Shown here: positions 43,001 to 51,370 of the stretch, piece after piece
Numbering within the stretch: position 1 is the first letter of the stretch
Layout: each line of letters starts with the position of its first letter
Source: Lutraria lutraria
Lineage: Eukaryota > Mollusca > Bivalvia > Venerida > Mactridae
DNA length: 64,000 bases
Assembly: GCA_964023205.1 (NCBI GenBank)
Contig: OZ026842.1
Span: 5,993,067-6,057,066, forward strand
Direction of reading: 5' to 3'
The notes under the pieces: generated by a model
The model's database searches: none
What the model saw: only the letters and a program-made list of their open reading frames with translations
What the model was told of the DNA's origin: nothing
Translations under genes and position numbers: made by a program

Positions 43001-45196
43001 AAACAGTATTTCATCCCGATAGTTTTTTACACTACATATCCTTGAACAAAATAACGCGATATACTTTCTTTGTCGGATATGAAATACAGTCAAACCTTTG
43101 TTAGTGGCCATCTCCGAATAACGGCCACTCTGTGAATAAAGACCATTCTTATTATTGATTAATTTAAAGCAAAGTAACCACCGAGTAAAAGCAATCTGTC
43201 AATAAAGACCATTTTATGTCTTTCTTAGTTCACAGGTTTGACATTTTATTATCCGATCACTGATAATATTTTATAGCACGGTTCAGACCACTACTGATAC
43301 ACAACAATAAAATTAACACTCTCTGAACAGAACAATTGCTACACCAAAGCAAAGACCTATTCATACATATGTATGTATAGGTCTTTGACCAAAGTTAATT
43401 AGTACCCAAATTATTCCATACATTCATTCAGTAAAGCATAATTGATCGAGCATTCAGTGTATTTACATTTAACAATTAAAAGTCCACAGCCAAGATTGTA
43501 CTCATTCGTTTACAAGCATAAATGGTTAAAACATATACGTATACATGTATTATATGGCTCAACTATAGTACATGCCTATGCTTGATTCCCATTTAATCAG
43601 TGATTTAATTGTTTACACGTCATCTTAATTTATTCAAACCTGTAATACTGATATCAACACTATGTCGATATAAACCGACCTTCGATGTAAAACCACTCAA
43701 AATCGAACCTCTTCCGGAGTGGGCCAAACCAAAGACCTATACATACATGTATGTATAGGTCTTTGGCCAAACTGAGTCCGATTTTCTGAGAAATCCGATT
43801 GCCACAAAGCTTTTGATTAAAAAATCCGAAAAAAGACGGACTTGGAAAATTGTCAGATTTTCGGGGAATTCCGGTTTTCAGGGAGTCCGGTTTTTATAGG
43901 TTTTGCTGTATAACACTTCCTAAATGAAAATGTATAAATTATAATTTCCAACTTAATTTTCAGGCTTAAGACGCGATTGTCTGAGATTTAGGATTCTTAG
44001 TACATCCGTACTAACTATGTATGGTGTTGGTATTAGAATGTTTAATGTGATACAACTAATGCGCACGTGACTTTGAACATCAAAGGAATGGATTTATATT
44101 ATCTAATTACGTAAATGAATATCATATTTACAGAATAACAAGACAGCATAAGTGGATTGAATTCAACATTCGTCTAGGATAACCGTTTTCAACACACCAA
44201 CTACCGAGGCGTTATTTTATACACACATGGATTCGCAAGTGCTAAAAAAGGCTAAAACGATATCGAGAGAGAATCCCACAATACGGAAGTTGCGAGTCCA
44301 TGTGTGTATATATGTGTAAGTCCTTCCAACTACGAAAATTAAGGCTTAGGTGGCCATAAGCCTTAACCTATTTGATGGCGGATTGTTCTACTAGAGATTT
44401 GAATATTTTACTTATTTTCCAAAAACAACTCAAGTTAGGTTTTGCAACCCTATTTATACCTCAGCTCTGACACATAAATTGTGGTTTTATAAAAAAGTCT
44501 GAATCTACAATATAAAGCAAGAAAATCACTGTTTACCTAGTGAAATGATATAAAATTATCTTAACATTTTTATTTCAATTTAAATGAAAACTGAGTAATT
44601 CATCATCCATTTGAAACCAGTTAAACTTAAAAGTTCGAAATAAATCGGTAAACCATACGTTCCGACCAAATCTAAATTATACAGCCTGAATATTCAAGTT
44701 TATATAACATTATAAGGCCTGTATATAATCTCCACTTATATTCGTACATGTTTGTAGTGGTGTTTTTTTTTGTTTGACTTGAAGATGTCATCACATCGTT
44801 ACTATATTTGTTCCTATAACAGAAATATACGAAACTATACAGTTAAACCTGTGTTAGCGTCCATCTCCGAATAAAGGCCACCCTTTCAATACTGGTCATT
44901 TTTAAAACAAAAATCCGACATTGATTATTTATAACAAAATGACCCCCGAACAAAAGCCACCTGCCAATAAAGACCATATTTTGTCTTTTCAAATGTTGGC
45001 ATTTGTTCACAGGTTTAATTGTACAATGTTTACATCGAGTATGATAGAAAATTAATGTCGTTTGGTAACAATATAGATATGCAAAATCCAATCAACATAA
45101 TAATTCAAGTTTACCTGAAATTCTCGGAGTAAGAAAACCAATGTAAATTATTAAACACAAAGCAAGTTTAAAATCCGCTAGATACGACTTCATCAT
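24805..45196 (-). CDS. Secreted DUF885 family protein, probably membrane-anchored, complete
   Basis: Seventeen minus-strand exons join in frame into 630 codons: 45196-45115, 40946-40798, 40258-40128, 38513-38384, 37891-37823, 36406-36291, 35807-35726, 34781-34614, 34229-34143, 33687-33593, 33224-33123, 28519-28459, 27860-27756, 27244-27180, 26403-26332, 26018-25849, 25013-24805. Exon 1 encodes a signal peptide (LALCLIIYIGFLTPRIS). DUF885 landmarks follow: DDFWAWR (39-45), LSPISFLGGIQ (about 124-134), HEANPGHH (415-422), EGWGLYSE (459-466), RLVVDTGLH (494-502), DRYITWPGQ (531-539) and FHLVILENGAMP (570-581). The HExxPGHH motif resembles a zinc-metallopeptidase site. The family is poorly characterised, so peptidase activity is inferred. 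The C-terminus is Ser/Thr-rich, then hydrophobic (about 610-626) and ends in four polar residues, suggesting a GPI signal or short membrane anchor. Intron 11 (28520-33122) hosts a caveolin gene on the other strand. Confidence 0.9.
25487..25722 (-). repeat. Interspersed repeat with GGTCAAGGTC core, copy 3 (inverted)
   Basis: The minus strand shows CGGTCGGTCGGTCC and GTATGTCAAAGGTCAATGTC, matching 3427-3655. It lies in intron 16 of the DUF885 gene. Confidence 0.55.
25849..26403 (-). CDS. DUF885 exons 15 and 16
   Basis: Exon 26403-26332 encodes GRYSYEILRASRLVVDTGLH, and exon 26018-25849 encodes WSRDEAIEYLENHTALFGG and DRYITWPGQACAYKLGEVK. These are the most conserved C-terminal blocks of DUF885 proteins (RxVVDTGxH, then WS-x2-QA and RYxxWPGQAxxYKxGE). 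Phases 2 and 1 match the neighbours. The donor of exon 16 is GTGGGT. Confidence 0.9.
27180..27860 (-). CDS. DUF885 exons 13 and 14
   Basis: Exon 27860-27756 follows directly after the HExxPGHH exon and encodes HSYSMKAHLPDFRKDPI. It ends in GE, and exon 27244-27180 continues GWGLYSEYLGEEMGLY, restoring the EGWxLYxE block whose second Glu is a plausible metal ligand or base. The donor after GAG (GTAAGA) was preferred over an internal GTGAGG because only that keeps the frame. Confidence 0.85.
27886..27969. repeat. 81 bp foldback element, copy 2
   Basis: Copy of 4035-4115 (ATCGAGGGCTCAGCGCAAAA ... GTTGCGTTGAACCCTCGAT), placed about 25 bp upstream of a DUF885 exon (acceptor side of 27860). Confidence 0.8.
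27995..28186. repeat. Family B MITE
   Basis: TACAGTGCAACCTCTTCAAA to GAGATTTGACTGTA, directly followed by a family A end fragment (AGTTAAACCTGTGGACAAAG). Both lie in a DUF885 intron. Confidence 0.7.
28459..28519 (-). CDS. DUF885 exon 12 carrying HEANPGHH
   Basis: 61-base exon encoding FFEMMVLSLHEANPGHHMQ. HExxPGHH is the hallmark of DUF885, with two His and a Glu resembling HExxH zinc sites. The acceptor ATATCACAG and donor GTACTT are acceptable. Incoming phase 2 and outgoing phase 0 agree with neighbouring exons 4.6 kb and 0.6 kb away. Confidence 0.9.
28598..28806 (+). repeat. tRNA-derived SINE with LINE-like tail
   Basis: The head GACCGTGGCCCAGTGGTTGG and GGGCTTGTAACCGGGCGATC is tRNA-like (A box, anticodon region). 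The 3' half, TCAATGTGTCCTTGTTACAC then AAGATTTAATAA, matches the LINE-type 3' ends at 29053-29168 and 61200-61300. Confidence 0.65.
28880..29168 (+). repeat. Truncated LINE 3' end fragments
   Basis: Contains TTATTGTGATTTTATTATGT, CAATGTGTCCTTGTTACACA and AAGATTTAATAAATGCATGT then TTCTGTTCT, the 3' tail also seen after the decayed reverse transcriptase remnant at 60829-61028. It lies in DUF885 intron 11. Confidence 0.6.
30184..30190 (+). promoter_or_regulatory. Candidate TATA box of the caveolin gene
   Basis: TATAAAT about 100 bases upstream of the caveolin start codon, leaving a 5' UTR of roughly 75 bases if transcription starts 30 bases downstream. No intron is needed between this and the ATG. 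Confidence 0.5.
30291..31245 (+). CDS. Caveolin family protein, nested in a DUF885 intron
   Basis: Exons 30291-30353 and 30922-31245 (donor AAG|GTAAGA, acceptor TTTTTCAG) encode 128 residues. The start has a strong context, CCACCATGG. Residues 24-31, FEDILGEP, match the caveolin signature FEDVIAEP. The next region, HSIDCVWKLSYTCFNLWLG, aligns with the scaffolding domain. An intramembrane hydrophobic stretch follows, with IAFYHIWYITPLLR matching the conserved FxHIWxxxP part. The C-terminus is Cys-rich (CLSCCLTPCCEACG), fitting palmitoylation. Caveolins insert as a hairpin in the cytoplasmic leaflet and build caveolae or related scaffolds. The N-terminus is short compared with vertebrate caveolin-1 (178 residues). 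It lies head-to-head inside intron 11 of the minus-strand DUF885 gene. Confidence 0.92.
31431..31436 (+). terminator. Poly(A) signal of the caveolin gene
   Basis: AATAAA 186 bases downstream of the caveolin stop codon. Confidence 0.55.
32187..32836. mobile_element. 650 bp DNA transposon remnant with terminal inverted repeats
   Basis: The left end GGGGTGCGTTCGATTCACTG and right end CAGTGAATCGAATACGCCC are reverse complements over about 20 bases. The internal sequence has no intact ORF longer than about 75 codons, so it is probably non-autonomous. It lies in DUF885 intron 11, downstream of the caveolin gene. Confidence 0.75.
32860..33045. repeat. Inverted GGTTCCCGTTCCA elements
   Basis: Two neighbouring blocks begin with TTGGTTCCCG or CTGGTTCCCG and end with its complement (CGGGAACAAG, ACGGAAACCAG), about 75 bp each. 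A similar unit is at 33735-33805. They are short palindromic elements close to DUF885 exons 10 and 11. Confidence 0.6.
34432..34576. repeat. Family B MITE
   Basis: Contains TTTGGAAGTAGCAAATTTAT and GGCTGCTCTGGAAAAGTTGT then ACTGTACA. The left end has decayed. It lies in a DUF885 intron about 40 bp from exon 8. Confidence 0.6.
36700..36774. repeat. Partial family A MITE
   Basis: Right half only: GGATGGCCTTTATTCGGAGG then TTCACAGGTTGGACTGTT. Confidence 0.65.
36888..37187 (-). repeat. tRNA-derived SINE (minus strand)
   Basis: The minus-strand head CCTGGCTAGCTCAGTGGTTA GAGC and GGTTGTCAGTTCGAACCC are very good A and B boxes. The body contains GGTTAGGATAACCGCCCGCC and the element ends AAACCCGATGAAACAAACA. 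This is the best-preserved tRNA-like head in the window. The cloverleaf ends are imperfect and a long SINE body follows, so it is not called a tRNA gene. Confidence 0.75.
37134..37727. repeat. Perfect 297 bp tandem duplication
   Basis: 37134-37430 and 37431-37727 are identical as far as I can see. Each unit carries the first 54 bases of the SINE head plus about 243 bp of DUF885 intron, including an identical chance frame of 62 codons. The second copy ends about 95 bp before exon 5 (37823-37891). Confidence 0.9.
38133..38368 (+). repeat. tRNA-derived SINE (plus strand)
   Basis: Head CTCCGTGGTTGCTTGAGTAA, B box GGGTCGTGGATTCGAGCCCC, body CTAGTACTGGTTCTTCCAAT and TGTCCGCCTCATATG, end AAACTCAACTAAACAACA. 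Same family as 5565-5806 but in the opposite orientation. It lies between DUF885 exons 5 and 4. Confidence 0.7.
38601..38850 (-). repeat. tRNA-derived SINE (minus strand)
   Basis: The minus strand runs CGCCTCCGTGGTCGAGTGGT to AAACCCGATGAAACCAAC, with the shared body. It is about 90 bp from DUF885 exon 4 and inverted relative to the copy at 38133-38368, so the exon at 38384-38513 sits between inverted SINEs. Confidence 0.7.
39056..39212. repeat. Family A MITE
   Basis: TACAAACCTGTGTTTGCGAC ... GACCTCCGAATAAAGGCCAC. The right terminus is diverged. Confidence 0.6.
39560..39920. repeat. SINE fragment joined to a pyrimidine-rich minisatellite
   Basis: 39560-39726 is the 3' part of the same SINE (minus strand). 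It stops at CATGGTCGGTAGCTGGGTAG and runs into about 190 bp of repeats of TTTCTGCCCCTTTCTGCTAT followed by TTTTTACCATTTTTGC (39728-39920). The junction replaces the tRNA-like head. Confidence 0.65.
40598..40683. repeat. Short family C MITE
   Basis: GTAAAACCACTAAAATCCGG ... TTTTTAGAGGTTTTAATGTA, a shortened copy near DUF885 exon 2. Confidence 0.6.
40798..40946 (-). CDS. DUF885 exon 2
   Basis: Encodes GNNAGDLRELQDDFWAWRMK and SYSGIYKYNDLMEEF then LERFERRR. The DDFWxWR...P-x-A/S-x4-G pattern is the N-terminal mark of DUF885 proteins. The acceptor ATAAAG is unusual in lacking a pyrimidine before AG, but phase 1 from the signal-peptide exon fits exactly. Confidence 0.85.
41205..41397. repeat. Degenerate inverted repeat with CTAAGAA blocks
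   Basis: Alternating CTAAGA and TCTTAG blocks ending in GAATACGGGCCC. Probably a decayed DNA element in DUF885 intron 1. Confidence 0.45.
41470..41636. repeat. Family B MITE
   Basis: TACAGCGCAGTCTCTCCAAT ... CAGGGGAGGTTGAACTGTAT with TTGGAGTAGCAAAATTATGT inside. Confidence 0.7.
41911..42249 (+). pseudogene. Unrecognised ORF truncated by a nested MITE
   Basis: 112-codon frame, Lys-rich and basic after residue 10 (ASVTKKIVKTLHDVNIS, DADHKKWKRKTLSRVQTF). I do not recognise it. Its last 16 codons come from the TTAA-flanked MITE that begins at 42199, so the original frame has been cut off. Its position between inverted ends suggests a fragment of a transposon protein, but this is a guess. Confidence 0.35.
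42199..42552. mobile_element. TTAA-flanked MITE
   Basis: TTAA followed by AGGGGCATACCCTACAAC, and at the other end GTTGTAGGGTATGCCCCT followed by TTAA. Perfect inverted ends of 18 bases with duplicated TTAA are the pattern of piggyBac-type non-autonomous elements. The interior is AT-rich. Confidence 0.8.
43086..43243. repeat. Family A MITE
   Basis: ACAGTCAAACCTTTGTTAGT ... TTAGTTCACAGGTTTGACA. Confidence 0.7.
43350..43387. repeat. 38 bp near-perfect palindrome, copy 1
   Basis: CAAAGACCTATTCATACATA and its mirror TGTATGTATAGGTCTTTG. Related to the perfect palindrome at 43729-43766. Confidence 0.8.
43687..43910. repeat. Family C MITE interrupted by a 38 bp palindrome
   Basis: GTAAAACCACTCAAAATCG to GTTTTTATAGGTTTTGCTGT. 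Compared with the copy at 14580-14720, an extra 38-base palindrome (43729-43766) lies after GTGGGCCAAA. Confidence 0.75.
43729..43766. repeat. 38 bp perfect palindrome, copy 2
   Basis: CCAAAGACCTATACATACA followed by its exact reverse complement. The flanks CCAAA on both sides look like a short duplication of the insertion site. Confidence 0.85.
44218..44310. repeat. Foldback element
   Basis: TATACACACATGGATTCGCA at the left and TGCGAGTCCATGTGTGTATA at the right form inverted ends around about 50 bp, in DUF885 intron 1. Confidence 0.7.
44839..45022. repeat. Family A MITE next to DUF885 exon 1
   Basis: ACAGTTAAACCTGTGTTAGC ... GTTCACAGGTTTAATTGT, about 90 bp from the donor of the signal-peptide exon. 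Confidence 0.75.
45115..45196 (-). CDS. DUF885 exon 1: signal peptide
   Basis: Encodes MMKSYLADFKLALCLIIYIG then FLTPRIS and one base of the next codon. Hydrophobic core LALCLIIYIGFL, Met-Met start. The first ATG (45196) is chosen but the second would serve equally. No clear TATA box was seen upstream. A (TA)n stretch at about 45306 is the only candidate. Confidence 0.8.
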
Positions 45197-45393
45197 GGTA
45201 TGGTTACTTTCTACCTACACTAGGATAAATTGCATAACTCAATCTCCCCGGTGAAAATGTTCAGTGCATTAGTTTATGTAGAGGTATTGTAATAGAAAGA
45301 TGTATATATATATATCCCTCTTATCTTTGTGATAGCTTACCTCGTCAAGCCTAGGTCACTATTTTGGGTAGTTTTATTTCAATCACTTGTAAT

Positions 45394-45572
45394 TACAGTG
45401 CACCCTCTCTAAAGCAACACCCTTTGGGAGTAGTAAAATTATGTTGTTGTTGAGAGGTTGTTGCTCTAGAGAAGTTTAATTGATAGTCAAATCGTGCAGT
45501 AGGAAAAAATAACGTTATTATTGAAGGAAAGTTGTTTCTGAAGAGATGAAAGCTCTGGAGAGGTTGTACTAT
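45394..45572. repeat. Family B MITE
   Basis: TACAGTGCACCCTCTCTAAA ... GGAGAGGTTGTACTATAGTA, 200 bp upstream of the DUF885 start. Confidence 0.7.
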
Positions 45573-46001
45573 AGTATACTTATAATCAATTGGTGGAAAT
45601 TTTCTTTACAGCGCTAAGGCGAAGGTCGTTTGCTTTGCTTAGGTAAAACTAGACCAACACCTATATGGTATCGATATCGAAGTTCATTTTGCTGCCACCA
45701 TTAGTAAATCTGACGCAGTAGTTACAGTCCTGGCCCCGGGGTTATAATACTTGAGATCGGACTCTGAGCTCAAATCACGTATCTTGTTTCTTGATGTTTC
45801 TAAGTTAATTATGATCAGACAATAATGACATTACTGATACAGTATATTAGTCTGTCAACATAACCTGGACGTGAATTAAAATATAAATCAGCCCTATAAC
45901 TTAGAGGATGGAATTCAGATCTGAGCTAGGAAACGGTTCTTAAGTTCTACAACCTCGGAGAAAGCTTTGAATGTTTTTTTTTTTTTTTTTTTTTTTTGTT
46001 G

Positions 46002-46291
46002 TATTGGCTGTAGTCTGGTTCCCGGACGTGCTCTACAATTACGTCAGGCAAAGCTCAATAATGGCGGGATACTTTATAGTTTCAAAAAAAATATTTTGTG
46101 ATCATCTAAAAAACGGACATCTATGATATATACTATATAAATAGGATTCATCCCCAACCCTCACAAGCACTTGATCACTTGATATAAGAAAATACCCATA
46201 CTTTAGAATGTACAGTGGACGTCGCCATTATTACGCTTTGCCTGACCCGATAACATAGTGTAAGGGGAAGGAACTCCAGACTATATTGGCT
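46002..46291. repeat. 290 bp foldback element
   Basis: TATTGGCTGTAGTCTGGTTC, ACGTCAGGCAAAGCTCAATA and ATGGCG on the left are mirrored by CGCCATTATTACGCTTTGCC and CCAGACTATATTGGCTG on the right. Non-coding, probably a MITE. Confidence 0.75.
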
Positions 46292-47182
46292 GATGTTTGT
46301 CGATAACGTTTTCTCTAGTTCTCTGTCGCCGACTGTAAAGGTGTAACTAGTCAACGGTTTTGATGCCGTTGTTCAAAGATAATATTTATACGGCTAAGAA
46401 CTGGGGCCGAGATCATAAAACCTGAGATCGATCTACAAGCTCTAATCTCATATTTTGTCTTTCTAAGTTTCAACGTCATATATATAATAAATCAGTTATA
46501 ATAGGAGTCATACTGTATTCAATTGACAATATTGATCTGAACATATATTTAAACTTCTATGTATAAAATGTTAAAAATTGTCCGAGTCAAGTAAATTAAT
46601 AATGAAAAATAATTAACATTCCATAGGTATGATATATATATATATATATATTAATCGCCAGCCGGTTTCTTCCTTCGACTCATCAGGGCAATAATACAAA
46701 ATGGCGTCATTTACGTTGTTCATATTTTATATACTTCCATATATGGTGTCTTTTCAAACGAAATACTTCGTACTGAGATCGAAGACTGTAAAGAATAGTC
46801 TTCAAGCTAAATTCTGTCCTCAAAATATTGTGCTTATACAGATAGAGTTGATTAATGTTTAAATATATAATAATATATTCAGATCAATTATGCTGTCAGA
46901 CTAATGCATCAATATTATTATTGTCTATTCATAATTAACTTAGAAACATCAAAGACAAGATATGAGATTTGAGCTTAGTGACCGATCTCAAGTTTTATAA
47001 CATCAAACCTTGGTGTTGAGATCCAAGGGTGGTATCATTCACTAGACAAACAATGTGACTAAATGCAAGATAAAAAAAGCTTTTTAGATTTTAGAAGGAG
47101 TTTATTAAGCAAGATAAAGGACATTATGTTGATAAAAAAATTAGTTAAACATATAAATTGATTCACAATAAGATGTTCATAA

Positions 47183-47518
47183 AGGCCCATTAGCTTTTTG
47201 AATTTAGTAAATTAAATGCAGAATAATTAATTAAATGACAGTAAAATATAAGAAATATATTTTATTTTCTCTCAAACAATATTTACATAATGCCTTTCTT
47301 TAGCTATATCTGGTAAAAATGCTGACAGATGCTTTTTCTTATTTTTTTTGAAATATCATTGAAAAAATACTGTGCTATATTACTATACTATCATGATAAA
47401 AAAAAAAAAATTCCGGAATGTTTTTATCACAAGTAAAAGCCAATGTCACTGATAAGGTATCTTTCTAGGCAAAATAAGACCTACTTTAATTCTAACATTC
47501 AAAAAGCTAATGGGGATT
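47183..47518. repeat. MITE-like element with AAAAAGCTAATGGG ends
   Basis: GGCCCATTAGCTTTTTGAAT near 47185 pairs with ATTCAAAAAGCTAATGGGG ending at 47516. The end sequence resembles the start of the repeats at 8648 and 15121. Confidence 0.65.
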
Positions 47519-47711
47519 TAATTCATGACACACAATGCATACAATGCACATGTAAAAAGAGGAAAACATGAAAGATCGTAAACCAAACGTTTACATAAAA
47601 ATGATATACATTTTTGTAGTCTTTTCAGTGACCAAAAATGTATAAATAGTTTTTATAAATACAATGATACAATTTTAATTTACAAGAGTATTCATAATGA
47701 TGTTCCAGGTA

Positions 47712-47894
47712 TACAGTGTAACCTCTCCAAAGCGGCCCCTCTCTTGAACAACAACCTCCTTTCAACTACAGTATTATTTCCCCCACACTGCACGGTTTAA
47801 CTATTAATTTAACCTCTCTAGAGCAATAACTTCTCAACAACTACATAAGTTTACTTCTCCCAAAGGGTGTTGCTTTGGAGAGATTGCACTGTAT
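47712..47894. repeat. Family B MITE (well preserved)
   Basis: TACAGTGTAACCTCTCCAAA ... TTTGGAGAGATTGCACTGTA with inner GAACAACAACCTCC and TTCTCCCAAAGGGTGTTGC. Confidence 0.75.
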
Positions 47895-48097
47895 CCGTTA
47901 AATGAAGTCTGTTCCAAGCTGAAGATTTCCAAGACCTTTTAAATTCTAACCAAAAAAAACAAACACGCTTCCGGGCGATAATGATCGTTAATGTTAACAA
48001 ACGAAGTTCAGCGTTAGAACACCGACCAGCAAACGTTCAAAACCGAACACTTCCGTACAAAAGAACGCTGGCAAACAATACGTCGTTTCAATTAAAT

Positions 48098-48190
48098 AGA
48101 ACAGAACAGAACATTTATTTAAACTTGTACATGAGTAATGATCATAAATATAACAAAATATAATACAGATATTAATTACACGAATCACGC
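48098..48190 (-). repeat. LINE 3' tail (minus strand)
   Basis: The minus strand reads TAAATAAATGTTCTGTTCTG, resembling the (TTCTG)n tail that ends the LINE remnant at 61320. Confidence 0.5.
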
Positions 48191-49084
48191 AAAGATGAAA
48201 AGCAAAAAAAGGAATACATTAAAAATATTATACGAACAATACCGAAAAATATACATATGACAAAAAAAGTATCACATCTCGCTCTAAATGAATGAAACTT
48301 TACTGAAAATTACTGTAATTTTGTACAATATACAATGATGTAAGGATTTTAACATAATATTGAGACACCAGACCATTCTCGTTGGATACCCTGACGTTTA
48401 TAATCTGTTGCAAAAGTAAAAAATGCTACAACTTACGTCAACGGAAGTAAACAAACCCAAAATGCATCAGGAATCACAAAAACATGGCTGCCGCAGTAAA
48501 AAAGCCAGTTGGAATAAAACAAATTAGCTACATCGCCTACTGTTCGCTGTTTAAACATGACAAACATAGGCTATAAAACTAAGCTCCTAGATAAATGACG
48601 CTTAAATTGACAATTCCATTATAAAACCTTACGTGGCATCTAAAAATATATATTTCATAAAGCTTAGAATAGAAATTATCATTCCACAAAAAAAAATCCA
48701 AAAGCAGTGCCAAATTGGTACTCGTTTTTGTAGAATATTAAACAGAAAGCCGGAATACACTGTACATGTGTGGACTTTCTTATTTGATAGGCACACAGGC
48801 CATTGTCCGCTAGCGAGAAATGACTGCCCGGTATTTAGGATAATACCAAAAATGTCACTTACCTTGTCATGGTTAACCATTTTCTATCACGGAAACCTAT
48901 AAAAATTATAAAGATTTACATAATCTGTCCATTCTTTTTTGTGATGATAATTTTAGGTGTTAGCAAAGATCCTAATACCTTAACAATTCATCCACATCCA
49001 CTTCCTGTTCTATTATCCTGTATGTTTTATCCAAATCATGTTCAAGGTTTTTAACATTAAAATAGGCATTTTGTTATACGACAT

Positions 49085-50130
49085 GTTCTTATATAAAAAC
49101 AAACATATTGACATTCTTAGATAAAAGCAAAATATTGACATTCTAAGATAAAAAACAAACATACTGACATTATTTGATAAAAACAGAAATGTGATATTCT
49201 TAGATAAAAACAAACATATTGATATTCTTAGATAGAAACCAACATACTGACATTATTTGATAAAAACAAAAATATTGAAATTCTTAGATAAAAACAAACA
49301 CATTGACATTCTTAGAAAAAAACAAAATATTGACATTCTTAGATAAAAAACAACATATTGACATTCTTAGACAAAAGCAAAATTATTGACATTCTTAGAT
49401 AAAAACAAACATATTGACATTCTTACAAAAAAAAAAACATATTGACATTCTTAGATTAAAATATACATACTGACATTCTTAGATAAAAACAAATGTACTG
49501 ACATTCTAAGAGAAAATCAAACACATTGATATTCTTAGATAAAAATAAAAAATATTGAAATTCTAAGATGAAAACAAATATACTGACATTCTAAGATCAA
49601 AACAAATGTACTGACATTCTTAGATAAAAACAAACATACTGGCATTCTTTGTTAAAACAAACATACTGACATTCTAAGATAAAAACTAACATTCTGACAT
49701 TCTTTGATAAAAAGAAAATATTGACATTCTTAGATAAAAACACATTGACATTCTTAGATAAAAACAAACATACTGACATTCTAAGATCAACACAAAAGTA
49801 CTGACATTCTTAGATAAAAAAAACATACTGACATTCTTAGATAAAAACATAACATATTGTCATTTTTTGATTAAAACAAACATTTTGACATTCTTAGATA
49901 AAAACAAACATACTGACATTCTTAGACAAAAACAAACATACTACATTTTTACATAAGAACAAACATACTGACTTTTTATATTAAAGCAAAAATATAGACT
50001 TTTTTAAATTAAAGCAAACATATTGACTTTTTATATTAAAATACACGTATTCTTATATTAAACTTACATAAATACATTTTTATATTAAAATACACATTCA
50101 TACATTCTTCTATATGCATAAATACATTAT
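49085..50130. repeat. 28 bp minisatellite
   Basis: About 30 copies of a unit near ACATTCTTAGATAAAAACAA plus ACATATTG, regular to about 49970 and decaying afterwards. Frames translated from it on the minus strand (repeating LSKNVN) are by-products of the repeat. Confidence 0.9.
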
Positions 50131-50900
50131 TGAGTTTAAAATGTTTCTTTTCCACAAAATGTCAATATATAATTGACTGCATACCCCCCCCCCCCCCCCC
50201 CAGTTATTGTAGATCATCTCGCGCATGCTCTCTGGGAGCTATTTATAGACGCCTATATAAACTCGGTACAACTTAATTTAAATTCTTTTTCGCTGGAACT
50301 CGCTTGAGGCAAGTCAACGTTATTCGTTAAATTACATTGAAGAAACCTTACCGTCCCTTTTCTGCTTCCATTTTCTTTATAGTTTCAGGAAGCCATCTGC
50401 TTTACAACTCCATTACGCCTTCGTCGTGACTGGTACAAGATATAGCGTATGCTATAATTATAATGATGGAAATATTCTAAGTGGACGGATGCGGATGTAC
50501 TCTACTGGAAATACATATATATGATATCATATGGAACTTATATGAACTTGATATATGTATCCAACCAAGGTCGGTACACATCTATCTGGAGAATGGCGAT
50601 AAACTAACATAACTTTATAGTTTTGCTACCGATGACGGAGCACAGCTACTTCAATATACAAAACATATATATTGATATAGAATTTATTCTCATAGTTTTA
50701 CCAGTCATGACGGGAAAAAGTATGCCAACTTTTAATAATAAACATCAAAACTGGAACTCTGTTATTTAGTTTTAAATATCTCCTAGGTGACTTTTGTTGG
50801 AAAAAAATCTTATAATTATTTTTAAAAAAAACACAAAAATACATACCTACATGCTTATATCAAAACAAGTTGTAAGCATTGTAATAAATTTAAAGCAAAA

Positions 50901-51310
50901 CATACATTCTTGCATTTAAAAAATACACAAACATCACACATACATGAGAAGACGTGTATTCATAAAAACAACCACACAGAAACATACATTCTTGCATTTA
51001 AAAAATACACAAACATCACACATACATGAGAAGACGTGTATTCATAAAAACAACCACACAGAAACATACATTATTGCATTTAAAAAATACACAAACATCA
51101 CACATACATGAGAAGACGTGTATTCATAAAAACAACCACACAGAAACATACATTATTGCATTTAAAAAATACACAAACATCACACATACGTGAGAAGACG
51201 TGTATTCATAAAAACAACCTCACAGAAACATACATTCTTGCATTTAAAAAATACACAAACATCACACATACGTGAGAAGATGTGTATTCATAAAAACAAC
51301 CACACAGAAA
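50901..51310. repeat. 82 bp tandem repeat, five copies
   Basis: CATACATTCTTGCATTTAAA recurs at 50901, 50983, 51065, 51147 and 51229, a strict 82-base period. Units differ by single bases (ACATGAGAAG / ACGTGAGAAG). Confidence 0.95.
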
Positions 51311-51370
51311 TATCCACAAGTGCACGCATGCAGTAATATAAATACTCATTATTTCGCATCATAAACAACA

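Larger units (their letters stand above)
45197..51370. other. Intergenic region between the DUF885 and EB-module genes
   Basis: No gene supported in 6.2 kb. Contents: family B MITE (45394-45572), a repeat family with GACCGATCTCAAGTTTTATA-type blocks (about 45740, 45920, 46400, 46950; also 21780 and 37760), a poly-T tract (45974-45997), a foldback element (46002-46291), a (TA)n microsatellite (46632), an element at 47183-47518, a family B MITE (47712-47894), a LINE tail (48098-48190) and minisatellites (49085-50130, 50901-51310). As both flanking genes are on the minus strand, the DUF885 promoter lies at its left edge. Confidence 0.6.

Noticed and set aside
49013..49779. Minus-strand frames with repeating LSKNVN-type sequence
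   Set aside because: Translation of the 28 bp minisatellite. No start context or conservation to support a protein.
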